A stretch of DNA of 64,000 nt, taken from positions 1-64,000 of the forward strand of contig CAYUXZ010000004.1 in assembly GCA_964449135.1 (NCBI GenBank). Direction: 5' to 3'. Below, in pieces: positions 62,463-64,000 of the stretch (the stretch's first letter is position 1; each line of letters begins with the position of its first letter). Under the pieces are notes generated by a model. That model did no database searches and had not been told where the DNA came from. It saw only the letters and a program-made list of their open reading frames with translations. The DNA is from SZAS-103 sp964449135. GTDB taxonomy: Bacteria; Pseudomonadota; Gammaproteobacteria; Xanthomonadales; Xanthomonadaceae. The position numbers and the translations under genes were made by a program.

Positions 62463-63166
62463 GCCATGTGCTCGCCGTCATTCCCGCGCGCGGCGGATCC
62501 AAGGGGATCAAGCGCAAGAACCTCGCTCCCGTCGCGGGAAAGCCGCTCGTCGTGCATTCGATCGAACATGCCAAGGCCGCGCAACGCGTCACGCGCGTGA
62601 TCGTCTCGACCGACGACGAGGAAATCGCCGCCGTGTCGCGCGCCGCCGGCGCAGAGGTTCCGTTCCTGCGGCCGCCCGAACTGGCCGGAGACGAAGTGCT
62701 CGACCTGCCGGTGTTCGAGCACGTCCTGGAGGAATTGGCCGGACGGGAACGGTACGCGCCGGATCTGGTCGTGCATCTGCGCCCGACCGCGCCGCTGCGC
62801 AAAACCGGATGGATCGACGCAGCCGTCGAACTGCTGCAGGCGAATCAAGAAGCCGACTCGGTGCGTTCGGTTTCGAAACCTGCGCAGCATCCGTATCGCG
62901 TGTTCCGCATCGGCGCGGACGGGTTCCTTGATCCGATCCTCAAGCACGAACACCCGACGCCCTATCTGTTGCGCCGCCAGGATTTGCCGGACATGTACTA
63001 CTATAATTGCGTGATCGACGTCACGCGGCCGGCGACGATCCGCGAGCAGCATTCCATGACCGGCCGCCGCATACTTCCTTTCGTCATGGACAGCGACGAC
63101 GCGATCGACATCGATTCGCCGCGCGACCTCGTGGTCGCGCGCCTGTTGATGGAGCAGCACGGATGA
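62459..63166 (+). CDS. CMP-nonulosonate/acylneuraminate cytidylyltransferase
   Basis: The 235-residue NeuA/KdsB-like enzyme has AVIPARGGSKGIKRKNLAPV (CTP loop), VSTDDEEIAAVS, HLRPTAPLRKTGWID and MYYYNCVIDVTRP. It activates an acidic nine-carbon or similar sugar with CMP, suggesting a sialic-acid-like residue in the surface polysaccharide. No neuB-type synthase is in the window. It overlaps both neighbours by 4 bp. Confidence 0.88.
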   Translation: MSHVLAVIPARGGSKGIKRKNLAPVAGKPLVVHSIEHAKAAQRVTRVIVSTDDEEIAAVSRAAGAEVPFLRPPELAGDEVLDLPVFEHVLEELAGRERYAPDLVVHLRPTAPLRKTGWIDAAVELLQANQEADSVRSVSKPAQHPYRVFRIGADGFLDPILKHEHPTPYLLRRQDLPDMYYYNCVIDVTRPATIREQHSMTGRRILPFVMDSDDAIDIDSPRDLVVARLLMEQHG

Positions 63167-64000
63167 ACATTCTCGTCGTCGGCGCAGGCATGTACGTCAC
63201 CGGGCGCGGCACCACCGGCCCGGGTACGGTGCTACCCGCCCTGGCCGAATATTCGCGGACACGGCCGCTGGGGCGCGTCATCGTCGCCGCCACGCGTCCC
63301 GACGGAGCGGCGGAAGTCGAGCGCGCCGCGGCGCGTACCAATGCGATGCTTGGCACGTCGCTCGCGGTCGAATACCGGGCAATCCGGGGCGACATCGCGC
63401 AGACGATCCGCGACGCGCAGATCGACTGCGCGATCGTCTGCGTACCCGACGACCTGCACTTCGATGTCGCACGGCGGTTGATGGAACTGGATGTCCATTG
63501 TCTGATCGTCAAGCCGCTGACGCCGACGCTCGCCGAGGCGCGGCAGCTCGTCGAACTGCAGGGACGGCGGGGCCTGTATTGCGCGGTCGAACTGCACAAG
63601 CGCTTCGACGAGCAGAACCTGCTCGTGCGTCGCACGCTGCAACAGGGCCGACTCGGCCGGCCCGTCTACATGGTCGTCGCATACAGCCAGCGCATCGGCA
63701 TCCCGCTCGAGACCTTCAAGGGTTGGTCGGCGCGCACGAACATCTTCCAGTATCTCGGCGTGCACTATGCCGACCTCATCCACTTCCTTACCGGCATGTC
63801 GCCGCGTCGCGTTTCCGCGGTCGGCACGCGCGGCGTGCTCGCCGCGCGCGGCATAGACACATGGGACTCGGTGCATGCGACCATCGTGTGGGGCGACGCG
63901 TCGGGACACGAGTTCGTCAGCCAGCTCGCGATCGGCTGGATCGATCCGGATTCGACCAGCGCGCTGTCCGACCAGCGGTTCCTGCTCGTCGGCAGCGAAG
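63163..64000 (+). CDS. Gfo/Idh/MocA-family oxidoreductase (cut by window edge)
   Basis: The first 279 residues are present. An N-terminal NAD-binding fold starts NILVVGAGMYVTGRGTTG, followed by VCVPDDLHFDVARRLM and LIVKPLTPTLAEAR, where EKP is normally seen and VKP appears here. The GYFK-like segment and QYLGVHYADLIHFLTG belong to the catalytic domain. It probably oxidises or reduces a sugar nucleotide. It is coupled to the cytidylyltransferase gene by ATGA. Confidence 0.88.
   Translation, partial: MNILVVGAGMYVTGRGTTGPGTVLPALAEYSRTRPLGRVIVAATRPDGAAEVERAAARTNAMLGTSLAVEYRAIRGDIAQTIRDAQIDCAIVCVPDDLHFDVARRLMELDVHCLIVKPLTPTLAEARQLVELQGRRGLYCAVELHKRFDEQNLLVRRTLQQGRLGRPVYMVVAYSQRIGIPLETFKGWSARTNIFQYLGVHYADLIHFLTGMSPRRVSAVGTRGVLAARGIDTWDSVHATIVWGDASGHEFVSQLAIGWIDPDSTSALSDQRFLLVGSE

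Overview
The window is GC-rich chromosomal DNA of a gammaproteobacterium, most likely a member of the Xanthomonadales (Lysobacteraceae or Rhodanobacteraceae). The support is a complete dcw (division and cell wall) cluster that runs into lpxC - dciA - M23 peptidase - secA - Nudix/ThiE-like fusion, a pilB-pilC-pilD-coaE block, a lysine-rich histone H1-like gene, and no murD between mraY and ftsW. I see no tRNA, rRNA, insertion sequence, prophage or CRISPR array. Nearly every long ORF antisense to these genes is a GC-driven shadow.

Layout. 1-8.7 kb: exported proteins, metK, a YdjM-type membrane protein, then a minus-strand run dusB <- ICMT-like methyltransferase <- GNAT-like protein <- ribokinase-type kinase <- NupG-type transporter. 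8.7-10.8 kb: a diguanylate cyclase and a GDT1-type manganese exporter preceded by a clear yybP-ykoY (Mn2+) riboswitch. 10.8-17.9 kb: aldo/keto reductase, an SPFH/NfeD pair, an ECF sigma/anti-sigma pair with a cupredoxin and a metallophosphoesterase, then gcvT-gcvH. 17.9-25.4 kb: an unusual 0.85-kb intergenic region with a candidate small RNA, the histone H1-like gene, a PAS-GGDEF-EAL protein with a degenerate EAL domain, a serine hydrolase, lemA, an M48 protease with a long C-terminal extension, and a small orphan gene in lower-GC DNA.

25.7-42.8 kb is the dcw cluster: mraZ-rsmH-ftsL-ftsI-murE-murF-mraY-(mini-ORF)-ftsW-murG-murC-ddlB-ftsQ-ftsA-ftsZ-lpxC. Almost every junction is a 4-bp ATGA-type overlap, so the cluster is translationally coupled from a promoter with a three-repeat MraZ box in front of mraZ. 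Two oddities stand out. murD is absent, and its place is taken exactly by a 17-codon ORF coupled at both ends by TGATG overlaps. The ftsA-ftsZ gap holds four strong hairpins stacked end to end with no linker bases.

42.8-52.8 kb: dciA, an envelope M23 peptidase, secA, the Nudix fusion, coaE and pilD-pilC-pilB with no pilin gene. 52.9-64 kb: a surface-polysaccharide locus with four glycosyltransferases, a sugar aminotransferase, an epimerase-like SDR that lacks the usual catalytic Tyr, two methyltransferase-like proteins, a Wzx-type flippase, a CMP-sugar synthetase and a truncated Gfo/Idh oxidoreductase that runs off the window. All functions are read from sequence motifs and gene order; no database search was run.
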